DNA of 64,000 nt from Sulfuritalea hydrogenivorans sk43H (lineage in GTDB: Bacteria; Pseudomonadota; Gammaproteobacteria; Burkholderiales; Rhodocyclaceae), in assembly GCF_000828635.1 (NCBI RefSeq), contig NZ_AP012547.1:1984001-2048000 (forward strand), given 5' to 3'. This document shows positions 31,077-41,488 of this stretch, in pieces; position 1 is the stretch's first letter, and each line of letters begins with the position of its first letter. Below the pieces are notes generated by a model. The model was given only the letters and a program-made list of their open reading frames with translations. It was not told where the DNA came from and searched no databases. Position numbers and translations under genes: made by a program.

Positions 31077-31095
31077 GCCGCTGCCTCGCCCCGCC

Positions 31096-32277
31096 ATGAC
31101 ACCCACCACCTTGCTCTGGCTGGTGACCGGCTGCCTGATGTTGCAGCCGCTATCGACCGATCTCTATCTGTCTTCGCTGCCCAGTCTGGCCAGCGACTTT
31201 GCCGTCACACCCGCGGCGGTACAGCAGACGCTGTCGCTGTTCGTCTTCGGCTTCGGATCGGCGCAACTCATCAGCGGCCCCCTGTCCGATCGCTACGGTC
31301 GACGACCGGTGCTGATCGGTGGATTGTCGGTGTACCTGCTCTCCGGGGTGGCCTGCGCGCTGGCATCTAGCCTCGACTGGCTGGTGGCGGCACGCTTTGT
31401 CCAGGCGATCGGCTGCTGCACGGCAGTGGTGGTGGCGCGCGCGATCATCCGCGATGCTTATTCACCCGCCGAAGGTGCGCGGGTGCTGGCCAAGGCCAGT
31501 TCCATGCTGTCCCTGGCGCCCATCCTCGGCCCCATCCTCGGCGGCTACCTGCAGGTGGCGTTCGGCTGGCGCGCGGCTTTTGTGACTTTGGCCATCGCGG
31601 GAACGATGGTCTGGATTGCCGCCTGGCGCAGCATGAAGGAATCCAACACCAAGCCGAATCCCGATGCCATGCGCCTCGACAATCTGTTCAGCACCTATCT
31701 CGGCGTGATCCGCACGCCGGCCTTCTGGGCCTATGCCCTGCCCGGTGCGATTTCCTATGCCGCGATCTTTGTCTTCATTTCCGGCACGCCTTTTGTCCTG
31801 ATCCGCGTCCTCGGCGTGCCGACGCAATATTACGGCTACCTTTTCGCCTTCGGCGTCTGCGGCTACCTGGGCGGCACCCTGATCTGCCGCCGCCTGCTGG
31901 GAAAGATCGGGATCGACCGGGTTCTGGCGCTGGGCACGACGATCGGACTGGTCGGCGGGTTGGGCTTCCTCGGTCTGGTGCTGGCTGATGTTCGCCATTG
32001 GGCGCTGGTGGTTGCTGCGCAGTTTGTCGTGATGATGGCCCACGGCCTCAACTTCCCCTGCACCCAGTCGGGTTCGCTGGCCCCGTTTCACCAGCAAGCC
32101 GGCGCGGCTGCGGGACTGTTCGGCTGCATCACGATGTTTGCCGCCTTGCTGGCGGGCACGTGGGTCGGCGCGAGCCACGACGGCACGCTGCTGCCGCTAG
32201 CGACCATCAGCGCAACGGTTTGCGTGATCCTGTTTGCCAGCGCCCGGCTGCTGGCGCGCCACGGCAAGTCAGCGTAA
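31096..32277 (+). CDS. Bcr/CflA-family MFS drug-resistance transporter
   Basis: 393 aa with about 12 membrane segments. MLQPLSTDLYLSSLPSLASD is the first helix with the Bcr/CflA Asp-containing motif; GPLSDRYGRRPVLIGGLSVY is MFS motif A between helices 2 and 3. It should export small molecules (for example bicyclomycin- or chloramphenicol-like drugs, or a metabolite) with protons. It begins 19 bases after smpB and may be co-transcribed. Substrate cannot be told from sequence. Confidence 0.9.
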   Translation: MTPTTLLWLVTGCLMLQPLSTDLYLSSLPSLASDFAVTPAAVQQTLSLFVFGFGSAQLISGPLSDRYGRRPVLIGGLSVYLLSGVACALASSLDWLVAARFVQAIGCCTAVVVARAIIRDAYSPAEGARVLAKASSMLSLAPILGPILGGYLQVAFGWRAAFVTLAIAGTMVWIAAWRSMKESNTKPNPDAMRLDNLFSTYLGVIRTPAFWAYALPGAISYAAIFVFISGTPFVLIRVLGVPTQYYGYLFAFGVCGYLGGTLICRRLLGKIGIDRVLALGTTIGLVGGLGFLGLVLADVRHWALVVAAQFVVMMAHGLNFPCTQSGSLAPFHQQAGAAAGLFGCITMFAALLAGTWVGASHDGTLLPLATISATVCVILFASARLLARHGKSA

Positions 32278-32322
32278 GCCCGACGCACGACAAATTCGCC
32301 GCATCGCCGGCGCCGACTTTCT

Positions 32323-33144
32323 TCAGTAAAGAAAGCGCGCCTTCAAGTCGTCCAGATTCAGTTCGTGCAGTATCTGCTCCAGGCGTTCGCGCGCATTGCC
32401 GCGCGGCGCGTTGGCGAAGCGGGCAATGATCAGTTCGTTCTTCATCGAATGCTCCCAGCCCACCAGTTCGGTAACGCTGAGCTGGTAGCCGTGCGCTTCA
32501 AGCAGCAGGCAGCGCAGCACATTGGTGATCTGGCTGCCGAATTCGCGGGTATGGATCGGGTGGCGCCAGATTTCGGACAAGGCTGTTTTGGCCAGGGATT
32601 CGTTCTTGTGCCGCCGCATCACGGCTGCGACCTCGGCCTGGCAGCAAGGTGCGAGGACGATGAACTGCGCCTGCTTGTGCAGCGCGAAGCGGATGGCGTC
32701 ATCGGTCGCCGTATCGCAGGCATGCAGCGCGGTGACAATGTCAATGCGCTGCGGCAGTTGTGGTGACTGGATCGATTCCTCGACCGACAGGTTGAGGAAG
32801 GACATGCGGGCGAAGCCCAGCCGCTGCGCCAGTTCGCGTGATTTGTCGACGAGTTCGGCGCGCGTCTCGATGCCGTAGACGTGGCCGGTAGTCCTGCTCT
32901 TGAGGAACAGGTCGTAGAGGATGAACCCGAGGTAGGACTTGCCGGCGCCGTGATCGACCAGCGCCAGGTCGCCGCGTTCGGTCATGATCTCCGCCAGCAG
33001 CGGCTCGATGAACTGGTAGAGGTGGTATACCTGTTTCAGCTTGCGCCGGCTGTCCTGGTTGAGCTTGCCGTCGCGGGTCAGGATGTGCAGTTCCTTGAGC
33101 AGTTCGAGCGACTGCTCCGGGCGGATTTCCGGGGTGCCGCTCAC
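32323..33144 (-). CDS. Class I SAM-dependent methyltransferase, METTL25-like
   Basis: 273 aa. LVDHGAGKSYLGFILYDLFL is a SAM-binding motif I of the type seen in METTL25-like proteins, followed by VYGIETRAELVDKSRELAQR. VTALHACDTATDDAIRFAL and IVLAPCCQAEV are other family hallmarks (HACDTATD; APCCQ). The target is unknown. Its start is 3 bases from the stop of the NYN-domain gene, so both are probably in one transcript, although a functional link is not evident. Confidence 0.8.
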   Translation of the reverse strand: MSGTPEIRPEQSLELLKELHILTRDGKLNQDSRRKLKQVYHLYQFIEPLLAEIMTERGDLALVDHGAGKSYLGFILYDLFLKSRTTGHVYGIETRAELVDKSRELAQRLGFARMSFLNLSVEESIQSPQLPQRIDIVTALHACDTATDDAIRFALHKQAQFIVLAPCCQAEVAAVMRRHKNESLAKTALSEIWRHPIHTREFGSQITNVLRCLLLEAHGYQLSVTELVGWEHSMKNELIIARFANAPRGNARERLEQILHELNLDDLKARFLY

Positions 33145-33147
33145 GAA

Positions 33148-33969
33148 TCAGTCTTCGGCGGACAGGCGGATGATGTGCTGGCCCGACTTTTCGTCGCGTT
33201 CGAGGATCAGCAGTTTGTGTTTCATGGCGTCTTCCAGCAATTCGCCGAAGGAACGATAGCCGTAGTAGGACTCGCTGAAACCGGGCTTGCGCCGCTTCAA
33301 TGTCTGCTTGACCATCGAGCCCCAGATTTTCTCGTCCTCGCCGCGCTCGGCGACCAGCGCCTCGACGGTCTCGACGATGAGGTCGATGGCCTCCTGCCGT
33401 TTCGGGTCCTCGGCCTTTTCCTCGGGCTTCGGCTTGGCCGCAGTCTGTTTGGCAGGGGTCTTGCGCTCGCCGCGTGGCTTCTTGGCCGGCAGTTCCCGCA
33501 CCAGGTCGTCGTAGAAAATGAACTCATCGCAATTCGCGGCCAGCAAATCGGACGTGGCCGCCTTGACGCCGACGCCGATCACGCGCTTGTTGTTCTCGCG
33601 CAGTTTCGACACCAGCGGTGAAAAATCCGAATCGCCGCTGATGATGACGAAGGTATCGACGTGCGACTTGGTGTAGCAGAGGTCGAGGGCATCCACCACC
33701 ATGCGGATGTCTGCCGAGTTCTTGCCCGACTGGCGCACGTGCGGAATCTCGATCAGTTCAAAGGCGGCTTCGTGCATCGGCGCCTTGAATTCCTTGTAGC
33801 GCGCCCAGTCGCAGTAGGCCTTCTTGACCACGATGCTGCCCTTCAGCAGCAGGCGTTCGAGCACCTTCTTGATGTCGAACTGCGCGTACTTGGCATCGCG
33901 CACGCCGAGGGCGACGTTCTCGAAGTCGCAGAACAGCGCCATGCTGGTGATTTCGGGGTTTCCGGCCAT
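33148..33969 (-). CDS. NYN-domain protein with C-terminal OST-HTH/LOTUS domain
   Basis: 273 aa from MAGNPEITSMALFCDFENVA (AGGAG upstream). NYN/PIN-like nuclease domain: FCDFENVALG, NSADIRMVVDALDLCY and IISGDSDFSPLV carry the acidic metal-binding residues. A Lys/Pro-rich linker (KKPRGERKTPAKQTAAKPKP) leads to an OST-HTH domain (WGSMVKQTLKRRKPGFSESY, YGYRSFGELLEDAM), which binds RNA, including G-rich structures, in characterised homologues. Predicted to be an RNA-targeted nuclease; substrates unknown. It diverges from recQ. Confidence 0.85.
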   Translation of the reverse strand: MAGNPEITSMALFCDFENVALGVRDAKYAQFDIKKVLERLLLKGSIVVKKAYCDWARYKEFKAPMHEAAFELIEIPHVRQSGKNSADIRMVVDALDLCYTKSHVDTFVIISGDSDFSPLVSKLRENNKRVIGVGVKAATSDLLAANCDEFIFYDDLVRELPAKKPRGERKTPAKQTAAKPKPEEKAEDPKRQEAIDLIVETVEALVAERGEDEKIWGSMVKQTLKRRKPGFSESYYGYRSFGELLEDAMKHKLLILERDEKSGQHIIRLSAED

Positions 33970-34056
33970 GTTTCGACTCCTGTTGGGCAAGGCTCGATGA
34001 TAACAGCGTGCCAGCGGGCATAATGCGGACTCGCATCCGCCACCGCCTGTTTCCGC

Positions 34057-35883
34057 ATGCCAAGCCCTCTTGAAACCCTGCACCGCGTCTTCGGTTATTC
34101 CTCGTTTCGCGGGCCGCAGGCGGAGATCGTCGACCACCTGATCGGCGGCGGCGACGCGCTGGTGCTGATGCCCACCGGCGGCGGCAAGTCGCTGTGCTAT
34201 CAGATACCTTCGTTGCTCCGGCAGGGCGTCGGGGTGGTGGTCTCACCGCTGATCGCGCTGATGCAGGATCAGGTCGATGCCCTCTTGCAAGCGGGCGTGC
34301 GCGCGGCCTTCCTCAATTCATCGCAGGATTTTGCGACGGCCTCCGAAATCGAACGGCGGCTGCGCAGCGATGAACTCGACCTGATCTATGTCGCGCCGGA
34401 ACGCCTGCTGACCGACCGTTTCCTGGCGCTGATGGATCACCTGCAGGAACGCAATCGCCTCGCCCTGTTCGCCATCGACGAAGCGCATTGCGTATCGCAA
34501 TGGGGGCACGATTTCCGTCCCGAGTACATCCAGCTCTCCGCCCTGCACCAGCGCTACCCGACGGTGCCGCGCATTGCCCTGACAGCCACGGCAGATCAGC
34601 TGACGCGGCAGGAGATCATCGCCCGCCTCAGCCTCGACGCTGCGCGTGTGTTCATTTCCAGCTTCGACCGGCCCAATATCCGCTACACAGTGGTCGAACG
34701 CGACAATCCCCGCCGCCAACTGCTCGATTTTCTGGCCCGGCACCGGGGCGTCGCCGGAATCGTGTACTGCCTGTCGCGCAAGAAAGTGGACGAAACCGCG
34801 GACTGGCTCAACGAGCAGGGCATTGCCGCCCTGCCCTACCACGCCGGCCTCGACACGGCCGTGCGCCAAAACCATCAGCAGCGTTTCCTGCGCGAGGACG
34901 GCATCGTCATGGTCGCGACCATTGCCTTCGGCATGGGCATCGACAAGCCGGACGTGCGCTTCGTCGCCCATCTTGACCTGCCCAAGAGCCTCGAAGCCTA
35001 CTATCAGGAAACCGGACGCGCCGGCCGCGATGGCGAGCCGGCCGAGGCCTGGATGACCTATGGGCTCAACGACGTGGTGATTCATCGCATGCGCATCGAG
35101 GAATCGGTTGCCGGCGACGAGCAGAAGCGTGTCGAGCGCGGCAAGCTTGATGCCTTGCTGGCGTGGTGCGAAACCGCCGCATGTCGTCGCGCCCTGCTGC
35201 TCCGGTATTTCAGCGAGGAAGCCAAGCCCTGCGGCAATTGCGATACCTGCCTCGAACCGCCCGAGTTGTGGGACGGCACCGTCGCCGCGCAGAAAGCCAT
35301 GTCGGCGGCCCTGCGCACCGGCCAGCGCTTTGGTGCAGGTCACCTGATCGACATCCTGCGCGGCAAGGCCACCGAAAAGGTCCGGCAGTTCGGGCATGGC
35401 GAGTTGCCGACCTTCGGCGCTGGCACCGATCTCGACGAGGCCGGCTGGCGCTCGGTGTTCCGTCAATTGCTCGCCGCCGGTTTGCTGCATGCCGATGCGC
35501 AGGCCTACGGCGGGCTGCGCCTGACCGACGCGGCGCGCCCGGTGCTGAAAGGCGAAACCACGCTGTCGTTGCGCAAGCAGGCAAGCCGTGTTCGCGGCGG
35601 GGGCAGGCAGCGAGTGCACGAGTCGGCGCTGGCGACACGGCGATCCGGGGCCGAGGCGCCCATGGCGGAGGCCGATGCACCGTTGTTCGAAGCACTGCGC
35701 GCCTGGCGCGCCGATCTGGCGCGCGAGCAAGGCGTACCTGCCTACGTCATCCTGCACGACAAGAGCCTGCGCGAACTTGCGACACGGCGCCCGGCCAGCC
35801 TGTCCGGGTTGCTCGATGTGCCCGGCATCGGTCAGGCCAAGGCTGACCGCTACGGAGAAGCCCTGCTTCGGATATTGACTTAA
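34057..35883 (+). CDS. recQ: ATP-dependent DNA helicase RecQ
   Basis: 608 aa. Walker [20 protein letters not shown] in [20 protein letters not shown], motif [14 protein letters not shown], zinc-binding [20 protein letters not shown] with CGNCDTC, winged helix, and a C-terminal HRDC domain ([20 protein letters not shown]). It unwinds forked and recombination DNA 3'-5' and feeds RecF-type repair. Full length. Starts with no strong ribosome site; family alignment supports [20 protein letters not shown]. Confidence 0.95.
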   Translation: MPSPLETLHRVFGYSSFRGPQAEIVDHLIGGGDALVLMPTGGGKSLCYQIPSLLRQGVGVVVSPLIALMQDQVDALLQAGVRAAFLNSSQDFATASEIERRLRSDELDLIYVAPERLLTDRFLALMDHLQERNRLALFAIDEAHCVSQWGHDFRPEYIQLSALHQRYPTVPRIALTATADQLTRQEIIARLSLDAARVFISSFDRPNIRYTVVERDNPRRQLLDFLARHRGVAGIVYCLSRKKVDETADWLNEQGIAALPYHAGLDTAVRQNHQQRFLREDGIVMVATIAFGMGIDKPDVRFVAHLDLPKSLEAYYQETGRAGRDGEPAEAWMTYGLNDVVIHRMRIEESVAGDEQKRVERGKLDALLAWCETAACRRALLLRYFSEEAKPCGNCDTCLEPPELWDGTVAAQKAMSAALRTGQRFGAGHLIDILRGKATEKVRQFGHGELPTFGAGTDLDEAGWRSVFRQLLAAGLLHADAQAYGGLRLTDAARPVLKGETTLSLRKQASRVRGGGRQRVHESALATRRSGAEAPMAEADAPLFEALRAWRADLAREQGVPAYVILHDKSLRELATRRPASLSGLLDVPGIGQAKADRYGEALLRILT

Positions 35884-35970
35884 GTAACAAGAATTTTCCG
35901 TCGCAATTGCATCAGAACGGCGCCCTGGCAGGCGATAATACAAAGCTGTCAAACACTGGAAAAGTTTGCA

Positions 35971-37215
35971 ATGAAGCGCGTCGACGATTTTCGCCTGCGG
36001 CTGGGCAAGCAGGAACTGGTGCCGATCATGGTCGGCGGCATGGGCGTCGACATCTCGACCGCCGAGCTTTCGCTGGAAGCGGCGCGACTGGGTGGCATCG
36101 GCCACATTTCGGACGCGATGGTGCCCACGGTTTCCGACCGGCGCTTCAACACCAAGTACGTAAAGAACAAGCTCCGGCAATTCAAGTTCAACGTCGCCAA
36201 TTCCGACAAGGCCATCGTCAAGTTCGATCTCGGCCTGCTCGCCGAGGCCACCGCGCTGCATGTCGGCCGCACCATGGAGGCCAAACGCGGCGACGGCCTG
36301 ATTTTCATCAACTGCATGGAAAAGTTGACCATGAACGCGCCGAAGGAAACCCTGCGCGTTCGCCTCAAGGCGGCGCTGGATGCCGGCATTGACGGCATCA
36401 CCCTGGCAGCGGGACTGCATCTGGGTTCGTTTGCGCTGATCGAGGATCATCCGCGCTTCCGCGACGTCAAGCTCGGCATCATCGTTTCGTCGCTGCGCGC
36501 CTTGCAGCTGTTCCTGAAAAAGAGCGCGCGCACCAACCGCCTGCCGGATTATGTTGTCATCGAGGGGCCGCTCGCCGGCGGACACCTGGGCTTTGGCATG
36601 GACTGGTCGCAATACGACCTGGCCAAGATCGTCCTCGAAATCCAGGACTGGATGAAGGCGGAGCAGCTCGACATTCCGCTGATCCCCGCCGGCGGCATTT
36701 TTACCGGCTCGGATGCCGTCGCCTTCCTGGAAATGGGCGCCGCTGCGGTGCAGGTGGCGACCCGCTTTACCGTGTCGACCGAATGCGGCCTGCCGCAAGA
36801 CGTGCAGCAGGAATACCTCCGCGCCAGCGAGGACGATATCGTCGTCAACACGATTTCACCAACCGGTTACCCGATGCGCATGCTGAAGAACAGCCCGGCG
36901 ATCGGTTCCGGCATCCGCCCGAACTGCGAAGCCTTCGGCTACCTGCTGGACTCCGCCGGCAACTGCCAGTACATCGAAGCCTACAACCGGGAAGTCGCGG
37001 CACATCCGGATGCGAAAAAAGTCCAGGTGTGGGACAAAACCTGCCTGTGCACCCACATGCGCAATTTCGAGTTATGGACCTGCGGCCACTACACCTATCG
37101 GCTGAAGGACACCACCCGCCGCAATGACGACGGCAGCTACCAACTGCTTTCCGCAGAGCACATTTTCCGCGACTATCAGTTCAGCACCGACAACAAGATC
37201 GCCTTGCCTGAGTAA
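35971..37215 (+). CDS. Nitronate monooxygenase-like flavoprotein
   Basis: 414 aa. NMO/2-nitropropane dioxygenase TIM barrel: VPIMVGGMGVDISTAELSLE, GPLAGGHLGFGMDWSQYDLA, IPAGGIFTGSDAVAFLEMGA, and AVQVATRFTVSTECGLPQ bind FMN. Cysteines in the last 60 residues (KTCLCTHMRNFELWTCGHY) are an extension not usual in the classical enzyme. Long members of this family lie in many betaproteobacteria with unknown substrate; an enoyl or nitronate oxidation is inferred only from the fold. Confidence 0.85.
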   Translation: MKRVDDFRLRLGKQELVPIMVGGMGVDISTAELSLEAARLGGIGHISDAMVPTVSDRRFNTKYVKNKLRQFKFNVANSDKAIVKFDLGLLAEATALHVGRTMEAKRGDGLIFINCMEKLTMNAPKETLRVRLKAALDAGIDGITLAAGLHLGSFALIEDHPRFRDVKLGIIVSSLRALQLFLKKSARTNRLPDYVVIEGPLAGGHLGFGMDWSQYDLAKIVLEIQDWMKAEQLDIPLIPAGGIFTGSDAVAFLEMGAAAVQVATRFTVSTECGLPQDVQQEYLRASEDDIVVNTISPTGYPMRMLKNSPAIGSGIRPNCEAFGYLLDSAGNCQYIEAYNREVAAHPDAKKVQVWDKTCLCTHMRNFELWTCGHYTYRLKDTTRRNDDGSYQLLSAEHIFRDYQFSTDNKIALPE

Positions 37216-37224
37216 GGCGAAAAA

Positions 37225-38127
37225 TCAGGCGGGGAATACCCCTGTCGACAAATAGCGGTCGCCGCGGTCGCAGACGATACTGACGATCACCGCGTTCTCT
37301 ACCTGATCCGCGATGCGCAGGGCAACGACCAGCGAGCCGCCCGAGGAAATTCCGGCAAAGATGCCTTCTTCGCGCGCCAGCCGGCGCGCCATTTCCTCGG
37401 CCTGCCCCTGGCTTACGTGTTCGACCTGATCAACGCGCGAGCCCTCGTAGATTTTCGGCAGATAGGCTTCCGGCCACTTGCGGATGCCGGGGATCTGCGA
37501 ACCTTCTTCGGGCTGGCAGCCAATGATGCGAATCGCGGGATTCTGTTCCTTGAAGTAGCGCGAGCAGCCCATGATGGTGCCGGTCGTGCCCATGCTCGAA
37601 ACGAAATGCGTGATGCGACCGCCGGTGTCGCGCCATATCTCGGGACCGGTGCCCTCGTAATGCGCCAGCGGATTGTCCGGGTTGGCGAACTGGTCGAGCA
37701 CGATGCCCTTGCCGTCGGCCACCATTTTTTCCGCGAGATCACGTGCGGCTTCCATGCCGCCGGCCTTGGGAGTCAACACCAGTTCGGCACCGAAGGCACG
37801 CATGGTCTGGCAGCGTTCGACGCTCTGGTTCTCCGGCATGATCAGGATCATGCGATAGCCGCGCATCGCCGCCGCCATTGCCAGGGCGATGCCGGTATTG
37901 CCCGAGGTGGCTTCGATCAGCGTGTCGCCGGGTTTGATGCGGCCGCGCGTCTCGGCGTGGACGATCATCGACAGCGCCGGGCGGTCCTTTACCGAACCGG
38001 CCGGATTGTTGCCCTCCAGCTTGACCAGAATCGCATTGTTGCGTCGTGCGTTCTCCGTGCCGGGGATGCGCTTCAGTTGCACCAGCGGCGTGTTGCCGAC
38101 GAAATCTTCCAGCGTTTTCCAGTTCAT
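37225..38127 (-). CDS. cysM: Cysteine synthase B (O-acetylserine sulfhydrylase)
   Basis: 300 aa. PLP lysine K47 in LEGNNPAGSVKDRPALSMIV, GNTGIALAMAAAMRGYRMIL and a C-terminal GISSGGSLVVALRIAD phosphate-binding loop. Makes cysteine from O-acetylserine and sulfide or thiosulfate. It follows hldD by 10 bases and closes a minus-strand run from rpsA through the LPS genes. Confidence 0.94.
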   Translation of the reverse strand: MNWKTLEDFVGNTPLVQLKRIPGTENARRNNAILVKLEGNNPAGSVKDRPALSMIVHAETRGRIKPGDTLIEATSGNTGIALAMAAAMRGYRMILIMPENQSVERCQTMRAFGAELVLTPKAGGMEAARDLAEKMVADGKGIVLDQFANPDNPLAHYEGTGPEIWRDTGGRITHFVSSMGTTGTIMGCSRYFKEQNPAIRIIGCQPEEGSQIPGIRKWPEAYLPKIYEGSRVDQVEHVSQGQAEEMARRLAREEGIFAGISSGGSLVVALRIADQVENAVIVSIVCDRGDRYLSTGVFPA

Positions 38128-38137
38128 GGCCGGCAGC

Positions 38138-39124
38138 TTATCTGGCGAGCCATTTCACGTACTCGGCGACACCATCCTCCACCGCCGAAAATTTCTCCCG
38201 GTAGCCGGCGTCGCGCAGCTGTGAAAGATCGGCCTCGGTGAAGCTCTGGTACTTGCCTTTCAGTGCGTCGGGAAATGGAATGTATTCGATGATGCCCTGT
38301 GCCACCAGGTCGGCCAGGGGTAGCGCCGGTTTGCCTTCCAGCGCGCGGCAGGCGTTCACGGTGGCGGCAGCCAGCTCGTTGAAGCTTTGCGCACGTCCGG
38401 TGCCCAGGTTGTAGATGCCCGATGTGCGGCTTTCCAGGAAGTCCATATTGACCTTGACCACGTCGCCGACATAGACGAAATCGCGGCGTTGCTCGCCATT
38501 GCCGTAACCGCCATAGCCCTCGAACAGCTTGACCTTGCCCGCTTCCCGATACTGGTTGAAATGGTGAAAGGCAACCGATGCCATGCGTCCCTTGTGTTGC
38601 TCGCGCGGACCGTAGACATTGAAATAGCGGAAGCCCGCCACTTGGGAGTCGGTGCTGGCGAGACGGCGACGCACCACCTGGTCGAAGAGGAATTTCGAAT
38701 AACCGTAAACATTGAGCGGTGCTTCGAACTCGCGCTCTTCGCGGAAGACGCCACCGCCGCCATACACGGACGCCGAGGAAGCATAAAGCAGCGGAATTTC
38801 CTGTTCGGCACAGAAATCCAGCAGCGACAGCGAATAGCGGTAGTTGTTGGCCATCATGTAGCGGCCATCGGTTTCCATGGTGTCGGAACACGCCCCCTCA
38901 TGCAGGATGGCTTCGACGCCACCATCCAGCTGGCCGTGTTCGACAAGCTCCAGAAACTCCTGCTTGTCGAGATAGTCCGCGATCTCGCAATCGGTCAGGT
39001 TGAGGAACTTGTCGGCGCGCTTGAGGTTATCGACCGCGATGATGTCCGACACGCCGCGCTCGTTGAGCGCCTTGACCAGATTTGCGCCGATAAAACCGGC
39101 TGCGCCGGTTACAACATAGTACAT
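38138..39124 (-). CDS. hldD: ADP-L-glycero-D-manno-heptose 6-epimerase
   Basis: 328 aa. N-terminal NADP-binding [20 protein letters not shown], catalytic [10 protein letters not shown] tyrosine-lysine pair, and [18 protein letters not shown]-like substrate loop ([16 protein letters not shown]). It makes the heptose donor for LPS inner core. It follows rfaE1 in the same direction with a 105-base gap. Confidence 0.95.
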   Translation of the reverse strand: MYYVVTGAAGFIGANLVKALNERGVSDIIAVDNLKRADKFLNLTDCEIADYLDKQEFLELVEHGQLDGGVEAILHEGACSDTMETDGRYMMANNYRYSLSLLDFCAEQEIPLLYASSASVYGGGGVFREEREFEAPLNVYGYSKFLFDQVVRRRLASTDSQVAGFRYFNVYGPREQHKGRMASVAFHHFNQYREAGKVKLFEGYGGYGNGEQRRDFVYVGDVVKVNMDFLESRTSGIYNLGTGRAQSFNELAAATVNACRALEGKPALPLADLVAQGIIEYIPFPDALKGKYQSFTEADLSQLRDAGYREKFSAVEDGVAEYVKWLAR

Positions 39125-39229
39125 ATCAATTCTCCGCAGCCGGTTTCAGTGAAGGCTAACGCGCGCGCAGCGCGGGTTATGCTGGAACTAAATCCGCAGG
39201 CGCCGGTGACGACGTAGTACATAGGACCC

Positions 39230-40162
39230 CTAGTTGACCTGTTTCAATTCGTCGAGAGAACACGTTGCAGTGCCGAGTTTTCCAACCACGATACCAGCCG
39301 CGAGATTGGCCTGACGCATGGCCTGCGGCAGGGACAGGCCGCTGCCCAGCATCACCGCCAGCGTCGCGATGACCGTATCTCCGGCACCGCTGACATCATA
39401 AACCTCGCGCGCCACCGCCGGCTCATGGGAGACATCGCCCGGCGAAAACAGCGTCATGCCTTCCTCGCTGCGGGTGACCAGCAGCGCGTCCAGTTTCAAT
39501 TCATCGCGCAGGCGAGTGGCCTTCTGCGCAAGCTCCTTGTCGTCCTGCCAGCGGCCGACCACCTGCCGCAGTTCGGAACGATTGGGCGTGAGCAGCGTCG
39601 CGCCGGCGTAACGGGCATAGTCCTCGCCCTTGGGATCGACCAGTACCGGCTTGCCTGCGGTTCGGGCGAGGCGAATCATCTCGGTGATATGGGTGAGGCC
39701 GCCCTTGCCGTAGTCGGAGAGGATCACGACATCGCAGGCGGCCAGCTTCGATTCGAAATCCGCCAGCTTGGCTTGCAGCACTTCGTGATCCGGCGCGTTC
39801 TCGAAGTCGATGCGCAACAGTTGCTGCTGGCGGCCGACCACGCGCAGCTTGACGGTGGTGCTGAGCTTGGCATCCTCGTGCAGGCTGCATTCGATGCCGG
39901 AGTCCTTCATCAGCCGCGCCAGATTCTGTCCGGCTTCGTCGGCACCCACCACCGACAGCAAGGCCACGCGCGCGCCCAGTGCCGCGCAGTTGCGCGCGAC
40001 GTTGGCGGCGCCGCCCGGACGTTCCTCGCTGCGCTCGACCTTGACCACGGGTACCGGTGCTTCCGGCGAAATCCGCGAGACCTCGCCGAACCAGTAGCGG
40101 TCCAGCATCACGTCGCCGACCACCAGGATGCGGGTAGCCGAGGTATCGGGAACCGTGTTCAT
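39230..40162 (-). CDS. rfaE1: D-glycero-beta-D-manno-heptose-7-phosphate kinase (HldE kinase domain)
   Basis: 310 aa from [20 protein letters not shown]. PfkB/ribokinase fold with [20 protein letters not shown] and [19 protein letters not shown], where the aspartate in GAGD is catalytic. The usual nucleotidyltransferase half of HldE is missing, so a separate rfaE2 is expected elsewhere, as in other betaproteobacteria. It overlaps the ugd stop by 4 bases (coupled). Confidence 0.93.
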   Translation of the reverse strand: MNTVPDTSATRILVVGDVMLDRYWFGEVSRISPEAPVPVVKVERSEERPGGAANVARNCAALGARVALLSVVGADEAGQNLARLMKDSGIECSLHEDAKLSTTVKLRVVGRQQQLLRIDFENAPDHEVLQAKLADFESKLAACDVVILSDYGKGGLTHITEMIRLARTAGKPVLVDPKGEDYARYAGATLLTPNRSELRQVVGRWQDDKELAQKATRLRDELKLDALLVTRSEEGMTLFSPGDVSHEPAVAREVYDVSGAGDTVIATLAVMLGSGLSLPQAMRQANLAAGIVVGKLGTATCSLDELKQVN

Positions 40163-41481
40163 AGCCTGCCTATCGGGAAATACTCCAGCCCGGCCTTGCG
40201 GGGCGTGGCGGGATCGTAAAGGTTGCGGCCGTCGAAAATCACCGGCGTCTTCAGTCGGGCCTTGATGGCCTCGAAGTCGGGACTGCGGAATTCCTTCCAT
40301 TCGGTGACGATGGCCAGCGCATCCGCACCGTCCAGTGCATCCATCGGCGTCGCGGCATAGTGAATGCGCGGGTTCTCACCGAGTATCCGCTGCGCCTCGT
40401 GAGCGGCCACCGGATCGTAGGCGCGGATCGATGCGCCGCGCGCCAGCAGATCGGCGATCAGCACCAGGCTCGGCGCTTCGCGCATGTCGTCGGTATTCGG
40501 CTTGAAGGCCAGGCCCCACAGGGCGAAGGTCTTGCCGCTGAGGTCGGCCCCGAGGCGTTTGGTGATCTTCTGCGCCAGCACACCCTTTTGCGCTTCGTTG
40601 GCGGCCTCGACGGCTTGCAGCACCTGCAAAGCCTGTCCGGCCTCCTGTGCGGTGCGAATCAGGGCCTGGACGTCCTTGGGGAAACAGGAACCGCCGTAGC
40701 CGACGCCCGGATACAGGAAATGAAAACCGATGCGCGGATCGGAGCCGATGCCCTTCCTCACCAGTTCAATGTCGGCACCGAGCTTTTCTGCGAGGTTCGC
40801 CAACTCGTTCATGAAGCTGATGCGCGTCGCCAGCATGGCATTGGCGGCATACTTTGTCAGCTCCGCGCTCTTCACGTCCATCACGATCAGGCGTTCGTGG
40901 TTGCGCTGGAAGGGCGCGTAGAGCTCGCGCATCAACTCGATGGCGCGCGAGTCATCGGCGCCGACGACAATGCGGTCGGGCTTCATGAAGTCGTCCACCG
41001 CCGCGCCTTCCTTGAGGAATTCGGGGTTGGAGACGACGCTGAAATCAATCTTGGCGCCTCGTGCCGCCAGCTCTTCGGCAATCGCCACCCGCACCTTGTC
41101 CGCAGTGCCGACCGGCACCGTGGACTTGTCCACCACGACCTTGTAGCCGGTCATGTGACGCCCCACGTTACGCGCCGCGGCGACCACGTATTGCAGGTCG
41201 GCGGAACCGTCCTCGTCGGGCGGCGTGCCGACGGCAATGAACTGCAGCACGCCGTGGGCGACCGCGGTTTCGATGTCGGTGGTGAAGCGCAGGCGCCCCG
41301 CCGCCACGTTCTTCTTCACCATGGCTTCCAGACCCGGCTCGTAGATCGGGATGCCGCCTTCGTTGAGGGTGCGTATCTTGGTCGCGTCGAGATCGAGGCA
41401 GAGTACGTCGTTGCCGACGTCCGCTAGACAGGTGCCGGAAACAAGACCGACGTAGCCGGTGCCGATGACTGTGATTTTCAT
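40159..41481 (-). CDS. ugd: UDP-glucose 6-dehydrogenase
   Basis: 440 aa from [23 protein letters not shown]-binding GTGYVG motif, catalytic cysteine in [20 protein letters not shown], and C-terminal UDP-binding domain ([20 protein letters not shown]). Oxidises UDP-glucose to UDP-glucuronate for polysaccharide or LPS modification. It is 7 bases downstream of lapB. Confidence 0.95.
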   Translation of the reverse strand: MKITVIGTGYVGLVSGTCLADVGNDVLCLDLDATKIRTLNEGGIPIYEPGLEAMVKKNVAAGRLRFTTDIETAVAHGVLQFIAVGTPPDEDGSADLQYVVAAARNVGRHMTGYKVVVDKSTVPVGTADKVRVAIAEELAARGAKIDFSVVSNPEFLKEGAAVDDFMKPDRIVVGADDSRAIELMRELYAPFQRNHERLIVMDVKSAELTKYAANAMLATRISFMNELANLAEKLGADIELVRKGIGSDPRIGFHFLYPGVGYGGSCFPKDVQALIRTAQEAGQALQVLQAVEAANEAQKGVLAQKITKRLGADLSGKTFALWGLAFKPNTDDMREAPSLVLIADLLARGASIRAYDPVAAHEAQRILGENPRIHYAATPMDALDGADALAIVTEWKEFRSPDFEAIKARLKTPVIFDGRNLYDPATPRKAGLEYFPIGRL

Positions 41482-41488
41482 GCGTTGA

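Noticed and set aside
34318-36798. 826-codon minus-strand frame across recQ and the nitronate monooxygenase gene
   Set aside because: It runs antisense through two clear genes and the gap between them, has no ribosome site and no recognisable domain.
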